Origin: Eremophila alpestris peregrina
Taxonomy: Eukaryota; Chordata; Aves; Passeriformes; Alaudidae
DNA: 64,000 bases
Assembly: GCA_009792885.1 (NCBI GenBank)
Contig: WMCF01000025.1
Span: 8,830,123 to 8,894,122 of the forward strand
Direction of reading: 5' to 3'
Of the stretch, positions 10,825 through 22,700 are shown piece after piece. A program made the position numbers and the translations under genes. Within the stretch, counting starts at the first letter, position 1; each line of letters begins with the position of its first letter. The notes beneath the pieces were generated by a model. It did not search any database and was not told the DNA's origin. It saw nothing but the letters and a program-made list of their open reading frames with translations.

Positions 10825-13800
10825 TTAAGATTCTGTCTCTGGTGCAATTTCCAAGCTTTTTGTTTCACATCCTCTAGAATGTTTCAAATCATAGGCCCAC
10901 ACGGTGTCTATGCCCTCTCCAGCAGTATGATCTGGAATCCAGCAAGGGAAAGGAAAGCGACAGGCAATGATTCTGGCATTACACTCCAGTTCTTCTTCCA
11001 GCTTCTTCTCCAGCTGTGGCATCTGGAAATCATACAAGAAAAACCTCTCAGAAACAGTAAAAAATGGGAGCATTCTCTTTAGAAATCTAGTTCACATGTT
11101 CAAGCGAAATCCAAGATTTTAGTTATTTCTTCTGAAAAATCTTAGGAAAGTATTCATCATATATATTTTGGCTTTGATGCCTTGAAAAAGAATATCTAAA
11201 ACTAGAAAATGGTTACTGTGCCCCAACGGGTGAGATCAAGGAAATCATAACTTTAAGATCTAAAAATTAAATCAAAACCCATAAATTATCCCTTAAATTA
11301 AAAAAAAAAATCCCAAACCTAAAACTGCAGGGAAAAGACTTTGCATGTTCCAATTCACAATTCTCTCAGGGAACAAAAGTTCAGCCCCCTGAATTTATGC
11401 CATTTATGACATCCCAAGGTTCATGAGCTATTGTGTGATACTCAAAGGTCACAACTGCTCAAAATTTATAGTCTAACCCCAAGACCAATCCTGGGCCACT
11501 CAAAACATGAAACAGACAACAACCCAAAGCAAACATTCTGCTGTCACTCTATAGTAACAAACTGTTACGTAAATAATACTGAAATTAAGCTTAGTCAAAT
11601 CCACACCCTGTTAACATATGCAATCCCTCCAGCAGCATTCCATGAAACAGAATGTAGAATCATGGATTGGTTTGGATTGTAAGGGACTTTTAAAGGTGAT
11701 CTAGTCAAACACCCCTGCCATGGGCTGGGACATATTCAACTAGTTCAGGTTGCTCAGAGCCCCATCCAATCCCCACCTACTGCCTCTCTGGGCAACCCAT
11801 TCCAGTGTTCCACCATCCTATTCATAAAATTTTTCCTACTTATATCTAATATGAATCTGCACTCTTTTAGTTTAAAACTACTACCCCTTTTTCTGTCTCT
11901 ACAGGCCTTACTAAAAAGTCTGTCCCCATCTTTTTTACAAGCCTCTTTTAAGTACTAAAAGGCCACAATAAGGTCTCCTGAGAGTCAAGTCTTCTCCAGG
12001 CTGAATAACCCCATTCTCTCAGCCTGTCTTCAAAGGAAAGGAGCTCCTCTGAACCCACTCCAACAGGTCCACATCTGTCTTGTGCTGGGGTGCCCAGAGC
12101 TGGCTGCTGCACTGCAGGTGGGGTCCCACCAGAGCAGAGCAGAGGGGCAGAATCCCCTCCCTCCCCTGCTGCCCACACTGCTTTGGATGCAGCCCAGGAC
12201 ATGTTTGTTTTCTGGGCTGTGAATGCTCATGGCTGGGTCATGACCATCCTCTCAGCCATCAGTATCCCCAAGTCCTTCTGGGAAGGGCTTCTCTGGATCT
12301 GTTCATCCCCAGCCTGGGTTGGTACTTGGGATTACCCTGACCCAGAAGCAGCACCCTGCACTTGGTCTTATTGAACCTCATAACATTCCCATGGGCACAA
12401 TTCTTGTACAGGTCCCTCTGGATGGCATCCCATCCTTCAGGCATCAACTGCACCACTCAGCTCGGTATCATCTGCAAACTTTTCTAAGAGTACGCTCAAT
12501 CCCACTATTTAATGCCATTGATGAAGATATTAAGCAGGACTGCTCCTAATACAGACCCCTGAAGGACACCAGTTGTAACTGTTCTTCATCTGGACATTGA
12601 GACATTGACCATCACCCTCTGAATGCAGCTATCCAGATAATTCCTTACCCACTGAACAGTCCATCCACAAATCCATCTCTCCCCAATTCAGAGAGCAGGA
12701 TGCTGAGGGGAACCATGTCCCATACCACTATGCAACTCTCCTTGGTTTAACACCCAAAGTCCAGCTTTCCTCCCTTCATAAAAACTGAGAGGATATCAAA
12801 GTCAGGGGAAATATCACTACTTTTCTAGAACAGGGCAACACCCTGACCAGTCAGATGCTCTTTTTCTTTGCAAGTGCTTTGCAAATTCTGCCATGAATTA
12901 AGTGAGAAAATAAACTAAAACATGTAGACTTAGAAGAAATTCCTTTTCCATCCCAGACTGTGATTATGTATTATGTTCTAGGGGAAAAAAAAAAAAAAGA
13001 AACCTAACAGATTTAGCCACTTTTCTCCTTTGAAAAAGTTTCATGGTATGTTTAAGCAGATCAGCAGTGCACATCCATTTGGAGTTCCTTTTGTTCTTAC
13101 ACATTGTATCTATCTGAGTAATTTTAACACCAAACTCTATGGGCTACTTCTGTTACATGTAAAACACTATTTACTTTGGTTATCATGATGTAATGTTTAA
13201 ATATTAAAAAATTTTAAAAGGGCAGAAGCTATTTAAAAATATAGCTGAATTTAAGTAACAAAGACAAAAATACAAAAAATTTAACAAAAAGAAACAAAAT
13301 CCAAAAGAACATTATTAGAAAATAAGACTGACTAAAGAAAAGGTATTTCCAAAGGCTGCTAAGAGCTTCTACTATCACACACATGCAGGGTGTGCCTTTG
13401 ATGTAATATCCTATTATAGCTACATTTTAGCTAACAATGGAATGTTTTAGGAAAATTTCAGTCATAGATCTAATACACCAAAGGGTTACCTCCAAATATT
13501 TTTAAGGATCTGATTTCATCCACACTGCAAATGCTTTTAAAGACTTTTGCTGCTTTAAACACCCAGAAAAATAAGCCTACTAGCACCTTAAACAAACTAG
13601 AAAAATAAGCCCACTTCGTTATCTAACAGTGGGCTGAGACACCAGAAAAATTTTTGTTATAGAAAATATAAATATAGACATGGAGTGGTTTTTTAGGAGT
13701 AATTATAAAAATTAGTGACACTGCAAGTCCATATTAGCACAAATTAGAAAACATAATTAACAGTTCAGCCAAGTTTAGCCAAAAAGAATTACATCCTTGA

Positions 13801-16800
13801 ACCAGTCAAACTAGTTTTTAAGCTCAATATATCAGTTACATTAGTTGTTACAACCACACTGTATTTTATGTGAAGCCAGGGTTTGGGGGAATTTTTTGGT
13901 GTGTCAACATAGATACATAGTTTAGTAAACATTTTGTACAGTATATAATTAGTTAAAATATACAGGGTCTGCAAACATGAACACCTGGCAAGAATTCCAC
14001 CATCCTACCCTGAACAAGTAAGTCTCTCTCTGCAATAACTCAGAAACAAACACACCTTCCCCCAGATGCTTGCAAGAACAAGAGAGGTCTTAGTCCTCCC
14101 TGAAGCTCAATAAATACAGATTTTTAGAGCTAATCTTGGATATGAAATAAAAGCACTGTGTGAAAGCATCAAATCAGACCAGCATTATTAAAAAAGCTAA
14201 AGAGATCTATTGTTCCACAGTAAAAAAAGAAAAAATGCATAAAGGTTTCTAGAAAATGTATTTAGTCATTCAGGAGGCTCAGCATTAGCAACTTCCGAAG
14301 AAAATTTAGAGGGGATCATAAGCAAACAAATGCTCAGGAAACACAGAGGTTCATATGTTTGCATCTGTTTATGACAGTACTTTTGCTGAAAGAATTTAAC
14401 CTAGTATTTAGGGGATCTACAAAAGTTATTCTGAGCCCCATAGCTGTTACTAATGTACCCCACTTTATTACATTTAAAAGTTAATTCAGTATTTCTGCTG
14501 CGTTTACTCCCATTTTCTCAGGGCATTTGTTTATTCCTAGTTTACTGACACAGCTTTCCTCACCAGCACTTTTCCCCTCGGTGCCATGGCAGAATTCCTG
14601 ACCGAAAAATCCAAACGTTTCCAGTGCCCCCTGCCGGAACTCAGGCGAGGGAGCACTGAAACACCCAGGGCTGGCAGCACGGGGAACATCCCGGTGCTCA
14701 CTAACGCCCCGCCCATATCCACTTCGGTTTCCAGGGCGGGTTACAGTTGGAATCTGAAGTAGAGATTTACTTCTGGTGCCGTTGAAAAAAAAAAAACAAA
14801 AAAAAACCAAGCAAACAAAAAAAAAAAAATAAGCACAGAACAGGAAGGTTCATTACGCTTCCTGTCACTTCTCCAGAAGTATTTTCAGGGTATGCTGTAT
14901 GGTTTGGCACCACATAAAGCTCTTCACTCACTCCATCTCGCACCTGCCTTAGCAAAGAAACAAGCAAGGCAGAAGCACAGGCTGACAGAACTGGGTTTGT
15001 TCAGCCTGCAAAAGAGAAGGCTTCAGGGGGACCCAACTGCAGCCTCCCAGTAGCTGAAAGGAGCCTACAAAATGGAGAAGGACCTTCTACAAGCACATAT
15101 AGTGACAGGACAAGGGGAAAGGGCTTCAAACTGAAAGAGAGTAGGTTTAGATTGGGTATTAGGAAGAAATTCTTCACGTGAGGGTGGCGAGGCAATGGAA
15201 CAGGTTGCCCAGAGAAGTTGTGGATGCCCCAGCCATGGAATTGTTCAAACCAGCTTGGATGGAGCTCTGAGGAACCTGGTCTAGTCAAAAGTGTCCCTGC
15301 TTGTGGCAGGGGGTTGGAACTAGAGAAGAGAAAGTTGCATGGACACCTCATAGCAACCTTCCAATATCAGAAGGGAGCCTACAGGGAAGTTGGAGAGGGT
15401 CTCTTCATCAGGAAGTGTAGAGATAGGACAAGGGAGAATGGATAAAAATTGAAAGGGGAAATTTAGGTTAGACATTAGGAAGAAATTCTTTACTGTGAGG
15501 GTGGTGAGACACTGGAACAGGTTGCCCAGGGAGGTTCTGGATGCCCCAACCCAGGCAGCGTTCAAAGCCAGGCTGGATAAGGCCTTAAGCAACCTTGTTG
15601 CTCCCTCTAGTGAGAGGTATCCCATGCACAGCAGGGTTGGGACTTGGTGATGTTTAAGGTCCCTTCCAACTCTTAACATTCTATGATTATTACTGACTTT
15701 GACCATCTGCAGGTTTATTAATTTTGCAGATTAATGCATTAACACTGAATGCCTTAGCATTAAAATAATTAGACAGTATAATAAATAAAATAGAACAAAA
15801 GAAATAAAAAATAAATAGTAAGCTTACCATTTGAGGTACTCCAAAAACAACAACATTTCTATAATGGGAAAAAGAAACCTAAAATAAAATTTGAGAACAA
15901 ATCTTATTGAAAATGGCATTTATAGTTAGAGAAATTCTCACCATTCTTTTCTCCTAATCCCTCTAACTATACTTCTTTCAACAGGGATTTAGACCAAAAA
16001 TATGTAAAGAGCTCCCTTACCAACTTTTCATCACAAAGATTTCCACATAAAGAAGACTTTATTCTGCTGAACAGCAAAAAATTTCTGCTGTCTGGCCAAG
16101 AATATGAAATAGCAATTCTAGAAGCACAGAAGCACATGTAGAAAATACCTACATGACTTTACTAATAACTGAAGGGTTATTTTCACAGCTCCTGTATATG
16201 ATAAAATCATGTATGCTTTAAATTAGCCCCTTCTTTTCTTAAATGTTAGACAGCTATAAAAACTTTCTAGGCATTCCAATGACTGAGTTCTTCCACTCAG
16301 TGCCATGAAGTTCTCCTATGCTCCTCTCTGAACACAAACACCCCCACAGCCAAAAAAAACCCTCCCACATAATTCATCGATTCAAGCCAGCCCAGGCTTG
16401 CTCAAGGAGCCTCTACTGATAAAGGAAGCACTTGAATTAAGCACAAAAGCAGCAGAGCAGTATACTGAGCCCATAGAAAGCCCAGTATAGCACCTTGTGG
16501 TCAAATAGCATTTCAGCTCTTTCAGGAAAGTATTTCCAAACTTATAAAATCTCTCAATCATCCCAGATTCATTCTTACATAATTCATTACTTACCTTCCA
16601 TAAGTCTGAAATATAAAATTTGGTGTTCTGATGTACCCCATCTCTCCACGCACGATATCTGGAGTACCAGACTAGCCAGGGATTCAATTCATAACCAACA
16701 GCCTGGAATCCCTTTTTTGCAGCTGCTATCACCTACAAAAAAGAAAATAAATCTTCACTTAGAAACATAAAAGTCCATTCACCCAAACACAAGCACACAG

Positions 16801-18430
16801 TTTTATTTAAAATATAAATCAAAGGAAAGCACTTTTCTGAGTCACCCTGGCTTTAATGTCCAACAGATTAGCTATATAGTGAACAAAGTCTCAAAACTAC
16901 ATTTTACTATTATTACTAGTCCAACTGAAATATAGTCAGGCAAACAAAATTAAAACAAACTCTCACAGGGCAAAGCTGTCAGCTTGCAGTACATCTATGA
17001 TTTACATAAAAGTTTAATTTAACACTTTCTTGGCATTAAAGAGTAGCAACATTGATCATGGAGAGAACAGTGAAACTCACAAGCAATAATGCTCGAAATT
17101 ACACCACCTATTTGTAAAATAGTGAGGGATAGGGACTTGAGCAGCCCCTGAATCAGAGCCAAAATGACATATCAATAGAAAAAGTCTGAAAGTAATCTGT
17201 TGATCTACATTTAAAAAAAAAATTAAATGCACTGATTTCTAGAATAAAGGTTTAAGACACAATTTAAAAGGTAACTGCCAACTTCTAATCAGGAATCACC
17301 TGATGAACTATCAATTACAAAACAAGTAAAGTGAAATCAGGAACAATCAGGCACAATTCAAGCAATCTTCACATATTTGGGGTTCCAAATCAATTTTTTT
17401 TTTACATGGACAAATAGTTGAGTCATTCACATAAAACATGGACAAAGGTAGCAATCAAGAAGTTGCATGTTTCCATCAAAAACCATGTTGCTAAATCTGC
17501 CTTGAAGCAGATAGCTATGAAAAAGCACAAAAAACATCACAGCAGCAAAAGAAAAACCAAACCACACCATTCTCCACTATATCCTCACCACATTTCACAA
17601 ATTTGGGCTCAAGCAACGCCCTGGAAACACAGTATCCCTTTTTCTTTCATGAGTCTCACAATTTCTCTTGGTGTTTATTCTAGTTTCACCACATGGATTT
17701 GGCAGTGGGGAAGCCAGCAGTGCACAAAGGTGTGAAGACTACAGTTCTAACCACACCAGGATTTTTTTTTTTTTTTATAATCCAATGCTCATTTCTTTTT
17801 GCACTTCTATCACCTTTATACATTAAGCCTCAGTTGCGGCAGCTACACACCTTTGTGGAATCACAGCTCTTTGTCAATCAGTGCCAAGACTCTGATTGCA
17901 TCTTTTCAAGTGAAGGCACTGTAATTCCCTCCAGTCACCACAAGGACATTTTGTCCACTACCTTGGTCAAGCTACCGGTAAAACTGCAGCAAAAACTCAT
18001 CAAAACGGAATGTAAACCTTTCTCAGCTTTGATCGTTTTCATGAGACTCAGACACAACCACCATGCCAAAGAAAGACATTTTTGAGTGCGAGAAAACGCA
18101 GCCCCAGCGCTTTGACACTTTTTAAAGAGGTGATCTAAAAGGAAGGCAACACCCATAACTTACAATGCGGCCATCCCCGCTACCAATGTCAACGAGGGAG
18201 CCACTTCTGTTTTCCAACATTTTCAGCACGTTCTGGATCTGAGCGGCGGTGGCAGGAACGAAGGGCAGGCACACCTTCCTCAGGGCCGGGGTCACGAAGG
18301 GGGTGGCCACAGCATAGAGGGCCACCAAGGTGCCTCCCACCCCGGCCGTGACCAGCAGCCCCCAGCTGCTCCTCCGGGAGCCGCCCTCACCCTCCTCCTG
18401 CGGGATCTCCTTCGCTAGCGCCGGGGCCAT
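10825..18430 (-). CDS. ATPSCKMT: ATP synthase subunit c lysine N-methyltransferase (four exons)
   Basis: Mitochondrial S-adenosylmethionine-dependent enzyme that, in the known family, trimethylates a lysine of ATP synthase subunit c (human FAM173B). Coding exons in transcript order are 18164-18430, 16595-16732, 15828-15878 and 10825-11022. All introns are GT-AG, and the joined frame encodes 217 residues (human about 233). Seen: a hydrophobic segment at residues 24-45 (GLLVTAGVGGTLVALYAV) that anchors or targets the protein. This is followed by the conserved TPFVTPALRKVCLPFVPAT pre-methyltransferase region, the SAM-binding loop VDIGSGDGRIV (80-90), then YELNPWLVWYSRYRAW, SDLWKVSF and ACRFPFPCW. 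The start at 18430 is the first ATG giving this frame; the first about 20 residues are unlike human. Intron 3 is 4.8 kb and full of CR1. It is divergent from CCT5 and shares its promoter region. Confidence 0.95.
11651..12730 (-). mobile_element. CR1 LINE, 3' part including reverse-transcriptase C-terminus
   Basis: The plus strand starts with 'agaatcatggattggtttgg', the reversed CR1 3' tail, and runs through the reversed 3' untranslated region into the coding region. On the minus strand, 12259-12456 still encodes recognisable CR1 ORF2 words such as DAIQRDLYKN, MRFNKTKCRVL and GQGNPKYQ, interrupted by stops and shifts. It is about 1.1 kb long, 5' truncated and dead. It sits in ATPSCKMT intron 3 in the same orientation as the gene. 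The far end (after about 12730) fades out. Confidence 0.9.
14621..14637 (-). promoter_or_regulatory. CTCF-type binding motif
   Basis: The minus strand reads CCGGCAGGGGGCACTGG, a close fit to the vertebrate CTCF core (the AGGGGGC block with matching flanks). It lies in intron 3 of ATPSCKMT within a GC-rich islet. Occupancy cannot be judged from sequence. Confidence 0.6.
14785..14829 (+). repeat. A-rich tract
   Basis: Forty-five bases almost entirely A with a few C and G interruptions. It could be the tail of a retroposed sequence (see the GC-rich islet to its left) or a simple repeat. Confidence 0.8.
15001..15322 (+). mobile_element. CR1 LINE fragment, first of a tandem pair
   Basis: The plus strand follows the CR1 ORF2 end and 3' region: 'cagcctgcaaaagagaaggc', 'gacaggacaaggggaaaggg', 'ttaggaagaaattcttcacg', 'ggttgcccagagaagttgtg'. 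It stops at 'ggggttggaactagag' without the final tail, where a second copy starts. It lies in ATPSCKMT intron 3, antisense to the gene. Confidence 0.9.
15323..15690 (+). mobile_element. CR1 LINE fragment, second of a tandem pair
   Basis: It restarts at nearly the same CR1 position as the preceding copy ('aagagaaagttgcatggac', then 'cttccaatatcagaagggagcc') and continues through 'ggtggtgagacactggaaca' to the complete 3' end 'aactcttaacattctatgat'. It therefore has the tail that the first copy lacks. Confidence 0.9.
16733..18163. other. ATPSCKMT intron 1, nothing else seen
   Basis: AT-rich intronic sequence between the first two coding exons. It has a T run at 17762-17776. A plus-strand open frame of 130 codons (17693-18085) has no recognisable features and is taken as chance. 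Confidence 0.6.
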
Positions 18431-19720
18431 CGCGCGGGGGATGGACAGGGAGTGTTTTCGCTCACTTGAGACGCATCAGTATCTTGTAGTAAAGAGCTAG
18501 GACGTAACAGAGGGGGGAAAAACACGGTATAGCACTTCAGCCGATCCCGGGGAAAGGCTATACAGCTGCTGAACAGCTGAGGCACGAGGGGCAGGAAGGC
18601 GGTTTCCATTGAAACCCCTGGCTCCCCACAGGCGGGCAGCGCGCCCCGGAACAGCTCAAGGGCGGCGCAGGGGGGACCTCCCCGCCCTGGAGCCCGCCGC
18701 GGGGACACGTCCAGGAGTTACTGCTCCCCCTCTGCGGAGGAACTTTTTCCCCTAGGACACTGCGACACTCCACACAGCCACCATACACCCCAATTCGCCA
18801 ATGCCCAACCCAGGATTATCCTCGCCCTGCAATGTTTATGGGGAAGAGCAGTACCACTTCACTATGAAGGAGTTGGGGACCGAAACCTCTCCGGAGAGAA
18901 GAGCCGCGCACACTTTTTCCACCTTGTGTCTGTCTTCCCTCCTCCTCCCTCACGTCACCCGGCGCAGCCCGCTGCCGCCTCTCCCGGCGCCCGTGTTCCG
19001 CCCCGTTCAGTCCGTGCTCCCTCCTCCCCGGCGCCGGGCAGCTTCCAGAAGGCTCCGCTGGGGGCGCCACAAAGCTCCCGCCCGCGAAATAAGGCGCGGG
19101 TGTGGCGGCTGCGCAGGCGCGGGGCTGTGCGCGGGGGCGCGGCGGCTTCCGGGCGGTGCGCGCGGGCGGCGGCGGTCGGAGCAGGCGGTGCAGCCATGTC
19201 GGCCATGGGGACTCTGGCGTTTGACGAGTATGGACGGCCGTTCCTTATCCTTAAGGACCAGGAGCGCAAGACGCGCCTCATGGGGCTGGAGGCGCTCAAG
19301 GTGAGCGAGCGGGGCGGCTGGCGGGGCCGCCCGCGGGCCCGCGCTGGTTGGGCCGCGCCGCGCCATGCTGTGCCATGCTGCCGGGAGGGGCGGGAGGATG
19401 GAGCCCCTGGGGCAGGCGCTGCCGTGCTCAGCGCCAGCCCCGCCCGAGCCGCAGGGCGGATGGAGCGTGCACTAGGCCCGTTAGCAGAGGAGAGATGGAG
19501 GGAGAGAGAAAGCATCGCCCCGGGGCTGGGAATCCGCGGCACGGCGTCCGTGCGGTGTCCGTGCCGTGGATCCGCCCCGGAGCGGCGGGGCTTCGGGGCC
19601 GTCACCCCCTTGGGTGCAGCGCTCCCCTCCTCTGGCTCCTGCCCAGCTCCCCACTGCCCCCTCCCTTGGACCGGCGCCTGAAGCTCGGCCGCCGAAGGAA
19701 GGCCGGAGCTGAGTGCCCGT
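18160..19720. promoter_or_regulatory. CpG-rich bidirectional promoter of ATPSCKMT and CCT5
   Basis: GC- and CpG-rich sequence spans both first exons and the 765 bp between the two start codons. Motifs seen in the CCT5-proximal part include CACGTCA, an ATF/CRE-type site (18951-18957). TTCCAGAA, a two-unit heat-shock element, is at 19043-19050. CCCGCGAAA, an E2F-type site read on the minus strand, is at 19081-19089. TGCGCAGGCGCG, an NRF1-type site, is at 19110-19121, and CTTCCGGG, an ETS/GABP-type site, at 19146-19153. No TATA box was seen. The head-to-head layout and NRF1/ETS sites fit a housekeeping pair. Transcription starts cannot be placed exactly. Confidence 0.8.
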
Positions 19721-22700
19721 GGTACAAATCCCGACGGAAAAAGGGAGCGGACACTGGAACAGAGAGGTTGTAGGTGTCCCATTCCTGGCAGTGCTCAGGG
19801 GGAGGTTGAATGGGGTACTGAGCAGCCTGGTCTAGGGGAAGGTGTTCCTGTTCCTGCCCCTGACAGGGGGTAGGACCTGGGTGATCTTGAAGGTTCCTTC
19901 CAAGCCAAACCATCCTTAGATGGTTCTGTGATGCGTAAAATTGCACTGCCTTGTTTTTTAGCATTGCTCCCTGCTTTGAGCATTCGGGCTGTCATTTGCC
20001 TGCTCAGCTTTTGCATGCATTAGCAGAGCCAGCACAGGTAATACAAGAAAAGGCACAGGAAACGTTTCTGTCATAAAACGAATACACACATACTGATCAT
20101 TTTTCAGTCATAGTTGTTGTCAGCTAAATTACAGCATTTGCACTACTCGCTGTGTTTTCCGCTGCTTAATATCGTGATTTTGGAATGCATGATAATGATT
20201 TAACTTCTGTCTTTATTATCCTTTGTTTTACAGTCTCACATAATGGCAGCCAAGGCTGTAGCAAGTACTCTGAGAACATCCCTTGGGCCCAATGGTAACA
20301 ATGAAGAACTTTTAGTGGTTCTCTCTTAGTTATTTTTGGGGGGGCATTTTCAAAATTTTCCTTCATCCTTTGAATATGTGTTTTTTAGGCTTGGATAAAA
20401 TGATGGTGGACAAGGATGGTGAGGTGACAGTGACAAATGATGGCGCTACCATCCTGAATATGATGGATGTGGATCACCAGATAGCCAAACTTATGGTGGA
20501 GCTGGCTAAATCTCAAGATGATGAGATTGGGGATGGAACTACTGGAGTTGTCGGTAAGAAAGTGTCTTAAATTTAGCTTCCTTTGTCATGTTTAAAATCA
20601 AGCTGCTTCGGCTATTAAAAAACTATGAGAAATAACAGTAACTTTTCTGTAGCACTTCTTTGGAGTATTTATTGTGGCAGTATTCCTGTCAGTTCTTTTC
20701 TTAGAAGTCTTTTGTGTCTTTTAGAAATTTGGTTACATTTTAAGGTAGTGCTGAGAGGCCCCTTGATAATTACAAAAATTTTCTGCATGATTTTCTTCTG
20801 TAATCTCGTTGTCCTGTCTTGATGCCTGTCATTCATTTTGTTCTTATCATAATGTGGTTTTCTTGCTAAGCAAAGCAAGTAGGGGGTTTTAGTGGTTTTT
20901 TTGTTGTTTAGGAAACCTTGAACTCTTAAAATATTGCAGAAAAATCAGAAGGTGTGCTATTTAATCTGTTGGTAATGTACTTAAAATTATACTCCAATCA
21001 AGAGTAAAACTTCAATTTATTTTTCTTTTCTTTATAGTTCTGGCTGGGGCATTACTGGAGCAGGCTGAGCAGTTGCTGGACCGGGGCATTCACCCCATCA
21101 GAATAGCAGATGGTTATGAGCAGGCAGCACGCATTGCTATTGAGCATCTAGACAAAATCAGTGACAGCTTCCCAGTTGATCCACAGAACATTGAGCCTCT
21201 GATCCAGACAGCAAAGACAACTCTGGGCTCTAAAGTGTAAGTCACAAAAACTGAATATTGAATGAATATTTACCCTTCCGTTGAAAACCCTCTGTGTGGA
21301 AAGGAGAAATCCTGGTATTTTGGTGGATTATTAAGTGGTTTGTATTTTTAGAGTGCTGCTGAAGGCTCTTCTATGTTTTGTTTTGGCTAATTCCTCAGTG
21401 GACTACTGTCTCAGGATAAGAAATTCTGAACCCTTTGTCTCCAAAGGATCAATTCCATGAAGTTTAACAGCTGCAGCATCAATTTCATTCTAACCTGTTA
21501 GTTCCAGGTTTCTGCATCATAGCAGGTTCCTAAAGTAATGTAAATCTGTTAAAAATAATAACATCATCTTTTGAGTTTTCTTCCACTAAAAAAATTTTGA
21601 CTTAGGATTGTTCCATAAGTTCACTTTCCTTTATGGGTTCTATGTGTAGTTCATAAATTCAGACATTGGAAGGGCTTCCTTTGCAGAGTTGTCTTATGAG
21701 TGGTTTCTGTTTCTTGAATGTTCTTTAGTACTTTATTTCTCCTGACTTGTTCCAAATCTGTGTTGAGACATTGACAAAGGTTCCTCACGCCAACCATATT
21801 GTGTCTTCTGTTCTCTGCCATAGCCAGCACCTTCTGTTTCTGTGAAAACAAAAAGGTTTTTAACACAGTGTGCAAAAGTTGATTGCTGTAGTGGTACTTC
21901 TTGCTGTTTAAGACTGATTGATAGAATCACTTTTTTCTTTCCAAATTGTGGAAATGGAGTACAACTTGATTTTCTTTTTTTCAAACCTAGAGTGAACCGC
22001 TGCCACAGGCAGATGGCAGAGATTGCTGTGAATGCTGTACTGACAGTAGCAGACATGGAAAGGAAAGATGTTGATTTTGAGCTGATCAAAGTGCAAGGCA
22101 AAGTGGGTGGTAGACTGGAAGATACACAGTTGGTTAAAGGAGTGATTGTGGATAAAGATTTCAGTCATCCACAGATGCCTAAAGTAAGTGATGTTCTTGT
22201 GTGTAATGGCTTAAATAAGAATTTCTAGCCTACCCCAAATGTTGCCCTAGCATTTATTAAGTATTGACACAGTCTTGTGGTTTGGCTTGGCTTTTCAGCC
22301 TTATGTCAACAGAGGAAGGGGCAAGGAGCATTCAATTTTTCATATTGGAAGAGATCCATTTCTAACCAAGAGGTTAGAATTCACAACAATATTGAGAAAT
22401 TGTGGTGGAAGGGAGTAATTACTGTACTGCTCACTGAGGACAGGTGCAGGGTTCTGTGTTATGTAGAAATAATTATCCCTGGTGTGTGATATGGTTAATG
22501 TGCTTAGTGCAATGCAGTGTCAAGATTCTTAACCTTTATCAATTGCCATGTCCTGTTTGGAACACTCCAGAAGCTGTCCTTGTTTTATGTTTGGCCGTAG
22601 GTAAGGTCTTCAAGTCTTTGGACTGTGTACTTCGAGAGAACTTCTGTTGTAAAATATTTATCTAGCAGGTAACAATGTTATCCTGTAGAAAGGAAGACTA

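Larger units (their letters stand above)
14550..14829. other. GC-rich islet ending in an A-rich tract, unknown origin
   Basis: About 220 bases of GC-rich sequence with CpGs stand out in the AT-rich ATPSCKMT intron 3. The block ends in an A-rich run (14785-14829), which would fit a retroposed fragment in plus orientation. A small regulatory element next to a simple repeat would fit as well. A minus-strand open frame of about 109 codons covers it but resembles nothing I recognise. It contains the CTCF-type motif listed separately. Confidence 0.4.

Noticed and set aside
11948..12456. Several overlapping open frames of 65-95 codons
   Set aside because: Pieces of the minus-strand CR1 reverse-transcriptase end and its complement, not a host gene.
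15320..15706. 128-codon minus-strand open frame
   Set aside because: Antisense translation of the tandem CR1 copy.
18801..19304. 167-codon plus-strand open frame in the promoter island
   Set aside because: It overlaps CCT5 exon 1 in another frame and has the composition of a CpG-island shadow.
18926..19681. 251-codon plus-strand open frame over the CCT5 start
   Set aside because: It includes CCT5 exon 1 but runs through 5' leader and intron 1; the GC-rich island lacks stops. Splicing at 19300 gives the conserved protein.
18955..19782. 275-codon minus-strand open frame in the promoter island
   Set aside because: It is antisense to CCT5 exon 1, Ala/Arg/Pro-rich, with no known domain; typical of CpG islands.
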